From an uncultured Prevotellaceae bacterium (lineage in GTDB: Bacteria > Bacteroidota > Bacteroidia > Bacteroidales > Bacteroidaceae), in the NCBI GenBank assembly GCA_947305005.1, contig CAMZCM010000007.1:1-64000 (forward strand): 64,000 bases of DNA, in the 5' to 3' direction. This document shows, piece by piece, positions 37,721 to 46,218 of this stretch (position 1 is its first letter; each line of letters opens with the position of its first letter). Both the position numbers and the translations under genes were made by a program. The notes under the pieces are model-generated. The model searched no databases, was not told where the DNA came from, and worked only from the letters and a program-made list of their open reading frames with translations.

Positions 37721-39139
37721 TTATTCTGCTTCGTAACCGGCAATCTTGGCAATGCCCGGAGCAATCTCGATATTGTCAATACGACCCTGGAAGATCTCTG
37801 TGCCAGGTCCTACGGCATAAATAGGTACGTAACCGTTACTGTGACCACCGCTGGCCCAGCTGATCATAGCAACCTCAGAGAGAATATGCTTACAGGTCTC
37901 GCCGAGATCGTTGATGCGGTCTTCAATCTTATTGTTCTCGCCAATAGCTTTCTCGATGGCCTTCCAACGGTTCTGCAGGCGCTCTTTCTGGTTATCGCTG
38001 AGATTGATACCGGCACCAAAGCCCAAAAGGTCTTTCAGCTGCTTCTCTACAGCGTTCCACGTGAACTTCTTGGGAGCCTTTTTGTACTGTTCGTTCAGGA
38101 TCCATTTCAGCTCCACGATGCTCTTACGCTGGTATTTCAGCAAATCCGTGTGAATCTCATAGGGACCAACACCCATAGCCATACCGCCGGTCTCGTGGTC
38201 AGCGCTGATGACGATGATGGTCTCATCAGGATGCTGCTGATAGAACTCATAAGCTACCTTCACGGCCTTATCCATATCCAGCACCTCGTTGATGCAGCAT
38301 CCAATATCGTTGCGATGGCAGGCCCAGTCAATCATGCCACCTTCGATGGCGAAGAAGAAACCGTCCTTGTTCTTGGACATGAGGTAATTGATACCAGCGC
38401 GGGTAATCTGCTCCAGTGTCAGGTCGTTCTTGTCCTGATCTTGGGCATAGGGCAGCTGCTCGCTATCCAGCTTCTCGTTCTGCTTGTCGCTCTGGATGAG
38501 GATGAGCTTGTCGGCCTTACGACCTTTCTTCTCATATTCCTTGTAACCTTTTACGATAGTGTAGCCGGCATCCTGTGCCTGCTGGTGGAGAGAGGGCTCG
38601 CCTTCCTTGATATAGGGCTTATGGAAGTCAGAACCTGCAAAGAAATCGAAGCCGCTCTTGCAGAGATCTTTTCCCAGTTCATAGTACATATTACGGTTGG
38701 GCTGATGACCGAAGAAGGAGGCGGGAGTGGCATGAGTGATTGCAACGGTGGTTGCAACACCTACGGCCTTGCCGGATTTCTTCGCCCAATCGGCAACACT
38801 GGTAATCGGAGTCTCCAGATCCTTCAATACGCCAATGGCACCGTTTTTGGTTTTCTTGCCACAGGCAAGTGCCGTGCCGCCGGCAGCAGAGTCCGTTACG
38901 CCATTGGTAGCTGAATAGGTATTTACCAGACCCACGACAGGGAGGCTGGACATCAAGATAGGCTCAATACCGATCTTTCCCTTGAGGGCAGCCAGATAGG
39001 TCTCAGTAACATTGATTTGGTTCACACCCATACCGTCGCCGATAAAATAGAAAACATACTTCACCTGACTCTCAGCAAATGCGGAGAGAGCCATCATGCA
39101 AGCCAACAGGCCGGTAAGCATAGTTCTTTTCATTGTCAT
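37721..39139 (-). CDS. Alkaline phosphatase
   Basis: Secreted phosphomonoesterase of the PhoA superfamily, 472 aa with signal peptide MKRTMLTGLLACMMALSAFA. Metal and nucleophile motifs are D35 (FIGDGMGVNQ), S84 (VTDSAAGGTALACG) and the DHETGGMAMG histidine/glutamate cluster; EGGMIDWACHRND is also seen. The insert between about 190 and 260 is typical of Bacteroidota forms. It starts 20 bp after the stop of the SpmAB-like gene. No Pho-box-like operator was noticed. Confidence 0.93.
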   Translation of the reverse strand: MTMKRTMLTGLLACMMALSAFAESQVKYVFYFIGDGMGVNQINVTETYLAALKGKIGIEPILMSSLPVVGLVNTYSATNGVTDSAAGGTALACGKKTKNGAIGVLKDLETPITSVADWAKKSGKAVGVATTVAITHATPASFFGHQPNRNMYYELGKDLCKSGFDFFAGSDFHKPYIKEGEPSLHQQAQDAGYTIVKGYKEYEKKGRKADKLILIQSDKQNEKLDSEQLPYAQDQDKNDLTLEQITRAGINYLMSKNKDGFFFAIEGGMIDWACHRNDIGCCINEVLDMDKAVKVAYEFYQQHPDETIIVISADHETGGMAMGVGPYEIHTDLLKYQRKSIVELKWILNEQYKKAPKKFTWNAVEKQLKDLLGFGAGINLSDNQKERLQNRWKAIEKAIGENNKIEDRINDLGETCKHILSEVAMISWASGGHSNGYVPIYAVGPGTEIFQGRIDNIEIAPGIAKIAGYEAE

Positions 39140-39159
39140 TGTGTTTTAGGATTTTTATA

Positions 39160-40398
39160 TTAAAAGAATAGGTAAGCAACGATGATAGCGGCTACGGTGG
39201 AGGCCAAATCGGCTGCAAGGCCGCAGGGCAAGGCGTAGCGCGTGTTCTTGATACCGACGGAACCGAAATATACAGCTAAGATATAGAACGTGGTGTCCGT
39301 GGAACCTTGGAAGATACAGGAGAGACGACCCGCAAAGGAATCGGGGCCATACGTCTGCATACATTCAAGCATCAAACCACGTGCTCCCGAGCCACTGAGG
39401 GGTTTCATCAGTGCCGTAGGCAGGGCATTGGTAATGTCGGCATTGCCTCCGCAGGCTTCTACGACCCAACCTATACCGCTTAAGAGCCAGTCCATCGCAC
39501 CTGAAGCACGAAAGACACCAATACCCACAAGAATAGCGATGAGATAAGGGATGATGCCCACTGCTGTAGAGAAACCTCCTTTGGCACCTTCTATGAAAGC
39601 GTCATATACATTGATCTTTTTGCGCAAACCCGCACAGATAAACGCTACAATGATTCCTAAGAGAATGATGTTGGCAATGTTTGAAGAGAAGATGCCCATC
39701 TGCTCACGGCTCAGGACCACTGAAGCCCATGCCATACCAGCTACGATGAGCGCAAACAGAGCCAAGGTGATGAGGACGGGACGGTTCAGTAGGTTGATAC
39801 GTTGAATCGCACCTGTGATGGCTACGCCCACAACCATGGAAATCAATGTTGCCAACAGAATCGGAAGAAAGACATCCGTCGGTTGAGCGGCACCTAATGA
39901 AGCCCGGTAGGCAAGGATAGACACAGGCACGATGGTCAGACCGGCTGTGTTCATCACCAGAAACATAATCATAGAATTGGAAGCTGTGTCCTTCTTCGGG
40001 TTCAGCTCCTGCAGTCCTTCCATGGCTTTCAACCCGAGGGGTGTGGCTGCATTGTCCAATCCCAACATGTTCGCAGAAAGATTCATGAAGATATGTCCCA
40101 CGACAGGATGATCAGCGGGTATCTCGGGGAAGAGACGACGGAAAAGAGGACCCAGCCAACGCGCTAAGGTATTCACTACGCCCCCCTGTTCGCCGATGCG
40201 CATGATGCCCATCCACAAGGAAAGGACAGCCGTCAGGGCTAACGAAATCTCAAAGCCCGACTTGGCTGTATCCATGGTAGCATTCATGATGGCGGGAAAA
40301 ACCTCTACGTCACCAAAGAATACCAGCTTGACCATTGCCACAGCTGCGGCAATCAGGAAAAAAGCGATCCAAATATAGTTTAAGGCCATAAAACACAT
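39160..40398 (-). CDS. Fused SpmA/SpmB-type nucleoside recognition membrane protein
   Basis: A 412-aa membrane protein joining two Gate (nucleoside-recognition) domains in the order of spore maturation proteins A and B. The first half contains GQGGVVNTLARWLGPLFRRLFPE and NLSANMLGLDNAATPLGLKAM, the second KPLSGSGARGLMLECMQTYGPDSFAGR and QGSTDTTFYILAVYFGSVG. In non-spore-formers its role is unknown; a transport function is assumed. A minus-strand TACTTTTG box at 40410-40417 places transcription just before the ATG at 40398 (another ATG follows three codons later). Confidence 0.88.
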   Translation of the reverse strand: MCFMALNYIWIAFFLIAAAVAMVKLVFFGDVEVFPAIMNATMDTAKSGFEISLALTAVLSLWMGIMRIGEQGGVVNTLARWLGPLFRRLFPEIPADHPVVGHIFMNLSANMLGLDNAATPLGLKAMEGLQELNPKKDTASNSMIMFLVMNTAGLTIVPVSILAYRASLGAAQPTDVFLPILLATLISMVVGVAITGAIQRINLLNRPVLITLALFALIVAGMAWASVVLSREQMGIFSSNIANIILLGIIVAFICAGLRKKINVYDAFIEGAKGGFSTAVGIIPYLIAILVGIGVFRASGAMDWLLSGIGWVVEACGGNADITNALPTALMKPLSGSGARGLMLECMQTYGPDSFAGRLSCIFQGSTDTTFYILAVYFGSVGIKNTRYALPCGLAADLASTVAAIIVAYLFF

Positions 40399-40503
40399 TT
40401 AATTTCCGACAAAAGTACAAAAAAACTATGAAAATAGAATTAAACTATGAACTTTTTCATAACTTTGTCCTCAAAATCATCTATTATCATCACCATTAAG
40501 ATT

Positions 40504-41124
40504 ATGTTGACCTCTATTTCCGAATGGTTCTCCTCCCTTGACACGACCATGCAAATCTTTTGGGCGTGTGCCATTGCTGCAAGTGCTGTGTTCATTATCC
40601 AGAACGCTTTGATGCTGATGGGCATCGGAGGGATGGACAGTGACGTGGATGCTGATGTAAGCACCGATACAGATATCTCTGCAGAGAATACAGGACATGA
40701 AGGCACCTTGGGTTCGGCGGGTATTTTCTCGCTGTTCACGCTCCGTAACTTCATCAACTTCTTCCTTGGCTTCGGTTGGGGGGGTATCAGCCTGGCTCCT
40801 GTGGTCCAGAACCAAGCCTTGCTTGTTTTCCTGAGCGTCCTCATCGGCTTAGTCTTCGTAGTCATCTTTGTGGTGATGATGCGTGCCTTGCTGCGTTTAG
40901 AGCACAATGGAAGCTTCAAGATACAGGATTGTGTAGGTCAGACGGCCAGCGTCTATCTCCGTATCCCTGCCCATCATGAAGCAGCCGGAAAAATCCAGAT
41001 CAGCATCAATGGTTCCGTTCATGAACTCAATGCCTTCACCGACGGTGACTTCCTGCCTACAGGAGCACGTGTCCGCATCATTGAGGTCATTGACAGCGGC
41101 AGCCTGTTGGTCGAAAAACTATAG
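40504..41124 (+). CDS. NfeD-like membrane protein, partner of flotillin
   Basis: Membrane protein of 206 aa with two to three helices (about 15-37, 75-125) and a C-terminal OB-like beta domain of about 70 residues (IQDCVGQTASVYLRIPAH to LLVEKL), the arrangement of YuaF-type NfeD proteins. The start at 40504 (MLTSISEWF) is chosen because a TAACTTTG box lies at 40460-40467, after the first possible ATG at 40447. It precedes the flotillin gene by 40 bp, the usual pairing; together they are thought to organise membrane microdomains. Confidence 0.85.
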   Translation: MLTSISEWFSSLDTTMQIFWACAIAASAVFIIQNALMLMGIGGMDSDVDADVSTDTDISAENTGHEGTLGSAGIFSLFTLRNFINFFLGFGWGGISLAPVVQNQALLVFLSVLIGLVFVVIFVVMMRALLRLEHNGSFKIQDCVGQTASVYLRIPAHHEAAGKIQISINGSVHELNAFTDGDFLPTGARVRIIEVIDSGSLLVEKL

Positions 41125-41164
41125 CATCTTTAATCCCTAATCTTTAATCCTTAATCTCAAAAAT

Positions 41165-42535
41165 ATGGAACTCTACGTCATCGTTGTAGCAGCCCTCGTG
41201 GCTTTCTTTCTGGTTGTAGCCATCTTCAACCGCTACCGCCGTTGTCCCTCGGACAAGATTCTTGTAATCTATGGAACCAGCGCCGCCAAAGGCTCTGCCA
41301 AATGTGTACACGGAGGCGGTACTTTCGTGTGGCCTATCATTCAGGACTATGCTTATATGAGCCTGACGCCCATCAGCATTGATGCCAACCTGACCAATGC
41401 CCTGTCTCGCCAGAATATCCGTGTGGATGTGCCCTGTCGCTTCACCGTGGGTATCAGCACGGAGCCCGATTACATGCAGGCTGCCGCTGAACGTCTGCTC
41501 GGACAGACACCTCAGCAGATTCAGGAGCTGGCCCGTGATATCCTGTTCGGCCAATTGCGTCTGGTGATTGCTACGATGTCTATCGAGGAACTGAACTCCG
41601 ACCGTGATAAATTCCTGGAAGCTATTTCCACCAATGTGGAAGTAGAGCTGAAGAAGATTGGTCTCAGACTCATCAACGTGAACGTGACAGATATCAAGGA
41701 CGAGAGCGGTTATATCGAAGCACTCGGTCGCGAAGCTGCTGCAAAGGCTATCAATGAGGCAAAGGTGCGTGTGGCTGAGCAGGATAAGATTGGTGAGATC
41801 GGTAAGGCAGAGGCTGTCCGTGAGACGCGTGTCCGCACCGCTGAAGCCAATGCTCAGGCCGTCAAGGGTGAGAACGAGGCGAAAGTGGAGATTGCTAACT
41901 CCGAGGCTTACCGTCGTGAGAAAGAGGCTGAGGCACAGCGCAAGGCACAGGCTGCAGAAAAGGTGCAGGCCGCTCGTGCGCTCGAAGAGGCTTATGCTGC
42001 TGAGCAGGCCGCAGAAACAGCCCGTGCAGAACGTGAGCGTGCAACAGAAACGGCCAACGTCATCGTAGGTCAGGAGATTGAAAAGCAACGCCTCATCATC
42101 GCTGCTGAGGCAGAAGCTGAACAGAAACGTGCTATTGCACGAGGTGAGGCAGATGCCGTCTTCGCCAAGATGGAAGCTGAAGCAAAGGGTTTGTATGAAG
42201 TGCTGACCCGTCAGGCACAAGGTTATGACAAGATGGTACAGGCTGCTGGCGGTAGTGCATCAGACGCTTACTCACTGCTGCTCTTGGAGAAATTGCCAGA
42301 GCTTGTCAAGACACAGGTAGATGCTATCAAGGGCATCAATATCGACAAGGTTACCGTCTGGGACAGTGGTGCTGCAGGTGCTGACGGAAAGAGCTCTACA
42401 GCGGGCTTTGTCAGCGGGCTCATGAAGAGCATCCCCCCTCTCAGCGATCTCTTTGAACAGGCCGGCCTGAACCTTCCCGAGTACCTGGCCAAGAAGAAAG
42501 CCGAAAGCGAAGCAGGCACAGACCCCAAAGCCTAA
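41165..42535 (+). CDS. Flotillin-family (SPFH) protein
   Basis: Membrane scaffold protein of 456 aa. An N-terminal hairpin anchor (ELYVIVVAALVAFFLVVAIF) is followed by the SPFH domain (CPSDKILVIYG to about 185) and a long Ala/Glu-rich coiled coil (about 190-330, repeated AEAxRxxx patterns), ending with a C-terminal segment GINIDKVTVWDSG. It is read with the NfeD-like gene. The leader consists of near-repeats of CTTTAATCC/TTAATC. Confidence 0.92.
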   Translation: MELYVIVVAALVAFFLVVAIFNRYRRCPSDKILVIYGTSAAKGSAKCVHGGGTFVWPIIQDYAYMSLTPISIDANLTNALSRQNIRVDVPCRFTVGISTEPDYMQAAAERLLGQTPQQIQELARDILFGQLRLVIATMSIEELNSDRDKFLEAISTNVEVELKKIGLRLINVNVTDIKDESGYIEALGREAAAKAINEAKVRVAEQDKIGEIGKAEAVRETRVRTAEANAQAVKGENEAKVEIANSEAYRREKEAEAQRKAQAAEKVQAARALEEAYAAEQAAETARAERERATETANVIVGQEIEKQRLIIAAEAEAEQKRAIARGEADAVFAKMEAEAKGLYEVLTRQAQGYDKMVQAAGGSASDAYSLLLLEKLPELVKTQVDAIKGINIDKVTVWDSGAAGADGKSSTAGFVSGLMKSIPPLSDLFEQAGLNLPEYLAKKKAESEAGTDPKA

Positions 42536-42555
42536 TCCTATAATATAAATAGGAT
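42535..42555 (+). promoter_or_regulatory. Hairpin abutting the start of the leucine-rich repeat gene
   Basis: ATCCTAT (42535-42541) and ATAGGAT (42549-42555) form a perfect 7-bp stem with a 7-nt loop that ends on the base before the ATG at 42556. It may affect translation initiation. Confidence 0.45.
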
Positions 42556-43749
42556 ATGAAAAGATTCTGTATTACCCTCGTAGCAATGGTCATGTGCACC
42601 ATTGGCTATTCTTTTGAAGTGAAAAACTCAGACGGTGTAACCATTTTTTACAGTTATCGCAATAATAGTACGCAAGAGGTGGAGGTAACGACAGGGTACA
42701 GCAAAAAATACACTGGCTCTGTGGTTATCCCGGAAGAGGTTTCATACTTGGGTAAGAAATACAAAGTGACGGGTATCGCAAATAATGCGTTCAAAGAGTG
42801 TTATGACCTCACCTCTGTCACTATCCCTGAAGGCGTTATCAGCATTGGGGATTATGCATTTTATCAATGTGAGAACCTACTTTCGGTCACTATTCCTAAC
42901 AGCGTAACCTCGATTGGTAGTTATGCGTTCTATAACTGTTACGATCTCTCCTCTGTTACCCTTCCAGAAGAATTGACAACCATAGAGATTGGTGCGTTTG
43001 TTCACTGCTCCAGTTTCACATCAATCACCATTCCAAGTAAGGTTACTCACTTGGGAGGAGCCGTATTTCAGAATTGCTACAAACTTAATTCTATTACTTG
43101 CTTAAATACCACGCCTCCAGATATTGAAATGTCGGGTGTTTTCTGGTGTAGTCTTAATAATGTTTCTGATGCGAATGATATTTATACCTATGTTCCTCTT
43201 CACGTCCCCAAAGGAAGTGGTGACCTTTATGCTGCCACATTTGAATGGCGGAATTTTAAGAAAATAAGGGAAGATATAGAATTAGACGAAACGGAGCTTT
43301 ATGCTGATCTCACCATCAAACAAGGCGAGATAGGCTATACGCGGCAGACCCTAAATAAAGGTGCTACGTATAAGATCTTTATCGGTTCTCTTGGAAACTA
43401 TAAGGTGAACACTGTCACATTCAATAGCGAAGACGTGACAAAGGATGTAGTTGATGGATATTTCACGATTCCAGCATTACAGGAAGACTCTGAGCTTTCT
43501 ATATCCTATGAAAAGGAGATTACAGATATCAGGAGCATCTCATCGTTGACAAACGTAAAGGTGACGGCACACAATGGAGAAATCAATATATCAAATATTG
43601 ATGAGTCTTCTACCGTTTCTGTTTATAGTTCAGATGGTAAGCTTACATACAGCATCCCTTCTGCTTTGGGCTCGGTAAGAGTTCCTATCCATTCAGAAGG
43701 CTTATACCTTGTAAAAGTCGGATCACGCAGTTATTCAATAGCGTTGTAA
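42556..43749 (+). CDS. BspA-like leucine-rich repeat secreted protein
   Basis: Secreted protein of 397 aa with signal peptide MKRFCITLVAMVMCTIGYS. Residues about 60-185 hold five LRR_5-type repeats of the pattern LTSVTIPEGVISIGDYAFYQC, as in BspA surface proteins. After a beta-rich middle, the last 70 residues (ISSLTNVKVTAHNGEINISN to YSIAL) look like a type IX secretion sorting domain. It follows flotillin by 20 bp but is likely a separate functional unit. Ligand or adhesion role is inferred only from the family. Confidence 0.85.
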   Translation: MKRFCITLVAMVMCTIGYSFEVKNSDGVTIFYSYRNNSTQEVEVTTGYSKKYTGSVVIPEEVSYLGKKYKVTGIANNAFKECYDLTSVTIPEGVISIGDYAFYQCENLLSVTIPNSVTSIGSYAFYNCYDLSSVTLPEELTTIEIGAFVHCSSFTSITIPSKVTHLGGAVFQNCYKLNSITCLNTTPPDIEMSGVFWCSLNNVSDANDIYTYVPLHVPKGSGDLYAATFEWRNFKKIREDIELDETELYADLTIKQGEIGYTRQTLNKGATYKIFIGSLGNYKVNTVTFNSEDVTKDVVDGYFTIPALQEDSELSISYEKEITDIRSISSLTNVKVTAHNGEINISNIDESSTVSVYSSDGKLTYSIPSALGSVRVPIHSEGLYLVKVGSRSYSIAL

Positions 43750-43820
43750 ACATCTGTCACCCACCATCAACACCTCCTGCGAATGATAACAGCAGGAAGG
43801 TGCGGTAGCTCCATTACAAT

Positions 43821-43860
43821 GATTGCCACAAGGCGCTCAACAGCAGACCTTGTGGCAATC
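43821..43860 (+). terminator. Terminator hairpin of the leucine-rich repeat gene
   Basis: Perfect 13-bp stem, GATTGCCACAAGG (43821-43833) with 43848-43860, loop 14 nt, 71 bp after the stop codon. A weak T-rich stretch follows. Confidence 0.7.
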
Positions 43861-43870
43861 GGTTTATATA

Positions 43871-43977
43871 CACCGCAGAGTTCGCGATGCCGCAAAGATT
43901 TTCATTACAGCTTGTCCTGCGGAAGTCCGCTGAGTTGCCTGAATCTCTGCGCCATAGCGCCTTTGCGGCGTATAAAA
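43871..43977 (+). repeat. Degenerate copy of the CACCGCAAAGACGC repeat family
   Basis: Starts CACCGCAGAG and ends CGCCTTTGCGGCGTATAAAAG; in between, ACAGCTTGTCCTGCGGAAG and CTCTGCGCCATAGCG match the better copies at 51066-51186. It is more diverged than the other copies and precedes the DUF1016 gene. Confidence 0.75.
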
Positions 43978-44151
43978 GATTAGTGGTTTGCAGTAGCTAA
44001 TAATAAGCCAAAGGACATTGCGATGAATATAAAACGTGCATTTATATCTAACCGCAATGCAAAGATGTGCAATAATTTGAAGAAAAAAGGAATTGAAACC
44101 GATTATTTTGATTACTTTTGCCGTCAAAATAAAACGAGATATGGCAAGTCA

Positions 44152-45258
44152 TTGAGCATACTGGACAAGGATTACCTCCAGTGGATTAAGGAATTGAGTA
44201 CACGTTTTCGCCAGAGTCAGGTAAAGGCTTCTGTGAAGGTGAATCAGGTGATGCTTCAGTTCTATTGGGAACTGGGCAAGGATATTGTGGAAAAGAAAGC
44301 AGAGAGCCGTTGGGGCAGCGGGTTTATGAAGAACTTGAGCAGGGATTTGAAGGAAGTGAATCCTGATGCGACCTGTTTCTCGGAAACGAATCTGCTGTAT
44401 ATGAAGAACTTCTATTTGCTTTACCATCCCTATCTGGCAATTACTCCACAAGTTGGGGAGCAAATTACTCAACAAGTTGTTGAGCAATTTCATGAAGTTG
44501 CATTTACTCAGCAACTTGCTGAGCAAATTAAGCAAGACCTGTTTTCTATTCCGTGGGGGCATCACATTTTATTGATAGACAAACTCAAGAATAGTCCAGA
44601 GAAAGCTTTGTTTTTTGTTCATCAGACTGTGGAGAACGGCTGGAGCAGAAATATGTTGTTGAACTTCATGGGGACTGACTTGTATGAGCGTCAAGGCAAG
44701 GCTTTGACAAACTTCCAGCGAACATTGCCAGAAGAAACAAGCGACTTAGCCCGTGAGTTGACAAAGGACCCATACGACTTCGCATTTACAGGCATAACAG
44801 GCAAATACAATGAGGCTCTCTTAAAAGAGAAATTGCTGGGTAACATTACGCGGTTCTTGGTGGAACTGGGTACTGGCTTTGGATATTTGGGCAAGGAATA
44901 TCGACTGCAAGTTGGCGAAAGGGAACAGTTTATAGACCTATTATTCTACAATCTTAACCTCTCTTGTTATGTCGTCATAGAAGTAAAGATTGGAAAGTTC
45001 GAGTTCGCGGATATTGGCCAATTAGGAGGCTATGTTGTTGCCTGTAACCATACACTTCGCAAAGAAGGACGCGATAATCCTACAATAGGTTTGCTTATCT
45101 GCAAGGAGAAAGATCGCATTCAAGCGCAATATGCTTTGGAATCAAGCAGCCAGCCTTTGGCTATCTCCGAATATGAGTTGGAGAAGTTCTATCCAGAAAA
45201 GGTAGAAGGTACAATTCCTACTATAGAAGAAATAGAGGCCAAACTAAGTGCAAAATAA
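44152..45258 (+). CDS. DUF1016 / YhcG-type PDDEXK nuclease
   Basis: Predicted nuclease of the YhcG family, 368 aa. The N-terminal DUF1016 helical domain (LDKDYLQWIKELSTRFRQSQVKASVKVNQVMLQFYWELG) is followed by IPWGHHILLIDK and the C-terminal PD-(D/E)xK core: FIDLLFYN with D, then VVIEVKIGKFE with E and K. A TTG start at 44152 is proposed because a TACTTTTG box is at 44113-44120; an ATG-started frame is open from 44023 but begins before that promoter. Residues around 98-126 carry an 8-aa repeat encoded by three palindromic DNA units. These proteins are often linked to mobile DNA or defence. It is bounded by repeats of the island. Confidence 0.82.
   Translation: MSILDKDYLQWIKELSTRFRQSQVKASVKVNQVMLQFYWELGKDIVEKKAESRWGSGFMKNLSRDLKEVNPDATCFSETNLLYMKNFYLLYHPYLAITPQVGEQITQQVVEQFHEVAFTQQLAEQIKQDLFSIPWGHHILLIDKLKNSPEKALFFVHQTVENGWSRNMLLNFMGTDLYERQGKALTNFQRTLPEETSDLARELTKDPYDFAFTGITGKYNEALLKEKLLGNITRFLVELGTGFGYLGKEYRLQVGEREQFIDLLFYNLNLSCYVVIEVKIGKFEFADIGQLGGYVVACNHTLRKEGRDNPTIGLLICKEKDRIQAQYALESSSQPLAISEYELEKFYPEKVEGTIPTIEEIEAKLSAK
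44441..44529. repeat. Three palindromic units inside the DUF1016 gene
   Basis: Copies of TTACTCaaCAAGTTGttGAGCAA start at 44441, 44465 and 44504, spaced by 24 and 39 bp, so all stay in frame. The cores CTCAACAAGTTGTTGAG (44468-44484) and CTCAGCAACTTGCTGAG (44507-44523) are perfect palindromes. Confidence 0.85.
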
Positions 45259-45435
45259 CTTAGCCTTGCCGTTCGTGTCTTATCTTGAAAATAGTGGATG
45301 TTTTATAGGTATAGACCTGTGGGCTTATAGGTCTATACCTTTCGGGCTACAAGTATATACCTTTTGGGCTACAAGTATATACCTTTTTGACTACAGGTCT
45401 ATACCTTTCGAATCACAGGTCTAGTCACATTTTTC
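45259..45435. repeat. Tandem array of a 23-bp unit after the nuclease gene
   Basis: No gene. About four and a half copies of GGGCTACAAGTATATACCTTT-like units span 45321-45423. The first word AGGTATAGACCTGT (45307-45320) is the exact inverse of ACAGGTCTATACCT at 45393-45406, so the array is framed by an inverted repeat. There is no spacer-repeat order as in CRISPR. Confidence 0.75.
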
Positions 45436-45806
45436 ATTCACCGCAAAGACGCCATGGCGCAAAGTTTTTCACAGCAGTTTGTCCTGCGGAAGCTCGCTGA
45501 GCCGCACGAACGGCAAAGCCGAGGTTCGTGCTAGGCGAAGTTCGCAAAGATTCATGTCCTCTTGTCCCGTAATCCCTTCAACTATTTAATTCTTTCATTT
45601 TTTTATTCTTTAATTATTTAAATCCTTCATTGCACAGCCTTTGCGCTCTCTGCTTAAGTCAAAACCTCGCGTAGCGTTTTGGCTGGCTCCGCGTTAGCAA
45701 ACAGTAAAGGCTAAAAAATCTCTGCGTCTTAGCGTCTTAGCGGTGAATGAAAATAAGCTATACAGCTGGCGGTGAATAGGAAAAAGCCAAGTGGTTGCGG
45801 TGAATA
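45436..45806 (-). repeat. Composite CACCGCAAAGACGC repeat, inverted orientation
   Basis: The 26-nt end CACCGCAAAGACGCCATGG... (45439-45464) is the exact reverse complement of 51155-51180. The following stretch (GTCCTGCGGAAGCTCGCTGAGCCGCACG...) and the second half to GCGGTGAAT (45740-45748) repeat, in inverse order, the modules found at 50076-50548 and 52560-52770. Two more GCGGTGAAT words follow at about 45770 and 45798. Confidence 0.85.
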
Positions 45807-45884
45807 GCCATGTATTTGTAAGTGTATAGTTTACACTCTATATGGGTGATTTTCATAGGAAAATGAAGATTTTTGAGGAATTCC

Positions 45885-45916
45885 TTTGCGGATTCACACA
45901 ATTATCGCTACATTTG
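45885..45916 (+). promoter_or_regulatory. Promoter of a structured leader or small RNA
   Basis: TTTG (45885-45888), 20 bp, TACATTTG (45909-45916). This is a strong match to the Bacteroidota promoter but lies 300 bp ahead of the next start codon. Confidence 0.75.
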
Positions 45917-45921
45917 CCCCG

Positions 45922-46133
45922 TCTTCTCGAAAGAGGGACGCATATTATTTGCTCAATCGCACATCGAATCACCACCTCGACCAAGCAGAAAACGAGCAAA
46001 ATAAGGATAGTTGCGTAACAGCTATTCCTGCATCCAACGAAATGGGGCTTGCGCTATTTGCGTAGGTTTTCCGATATTCGTTGGAGGTTTGTGGTGAACC
46101 TGATGTGCGTATGGTGAAAACCTGCGCTTTTTT
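45922..46133 (+). ncRNA. Structured leader or small RNA of about 210 nt
   Basis: Between the promoter and a T-run there are several stable pairings: TTATTTGCTC (45945-45954) with GAGCAAAATAA (45994-46004, one bulge); AGGATAG (46004-46010) with CTATTCCT (46022-46029); CCAACGAA (46034-46041) with TTCGTTGG (46077-46084); and a terminator-like stem GCGTAGGTTTTC (46060-46071) with GAAAACCTGCGC (46116-46127), followed by six T (46128-46133). The last two stems interlock, so they form a pseudoknot or exclude each other. No protein frame fits. It may be a free small RNA or an attenuator for the secreted protein at 46219. I cannot assign an Rfam family. Confidence 0.6.
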
Positions 46134-46218
46134 CATGCCATGAACTGAGCTGGGTTGTTAGCCATAGATTGAAAAACGTAAGATCAAATACTAACAACTA
46201 TAACTAAATCAACAAAAA

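Noticed and set aside
37673..38914. A 413-codon plus-strand frame
   Set aside because: It mirrors the alkaline phosphatase gene, whose motifs are clear; the plus frame shows no domain and no promoter.
41144..42220. A 358-codon open frame on the minus strand
   Set aside because: It is the exact antisense of the flotillin gene and reflects its Ala/Glu-rich codons; it has Leu/Cys/Ser-rich composition with no family motif.
45307..45423. Possible CRISPR-like array
   Set aside because: The units are contiguous with no unique spacers and no cas gene is nearby.
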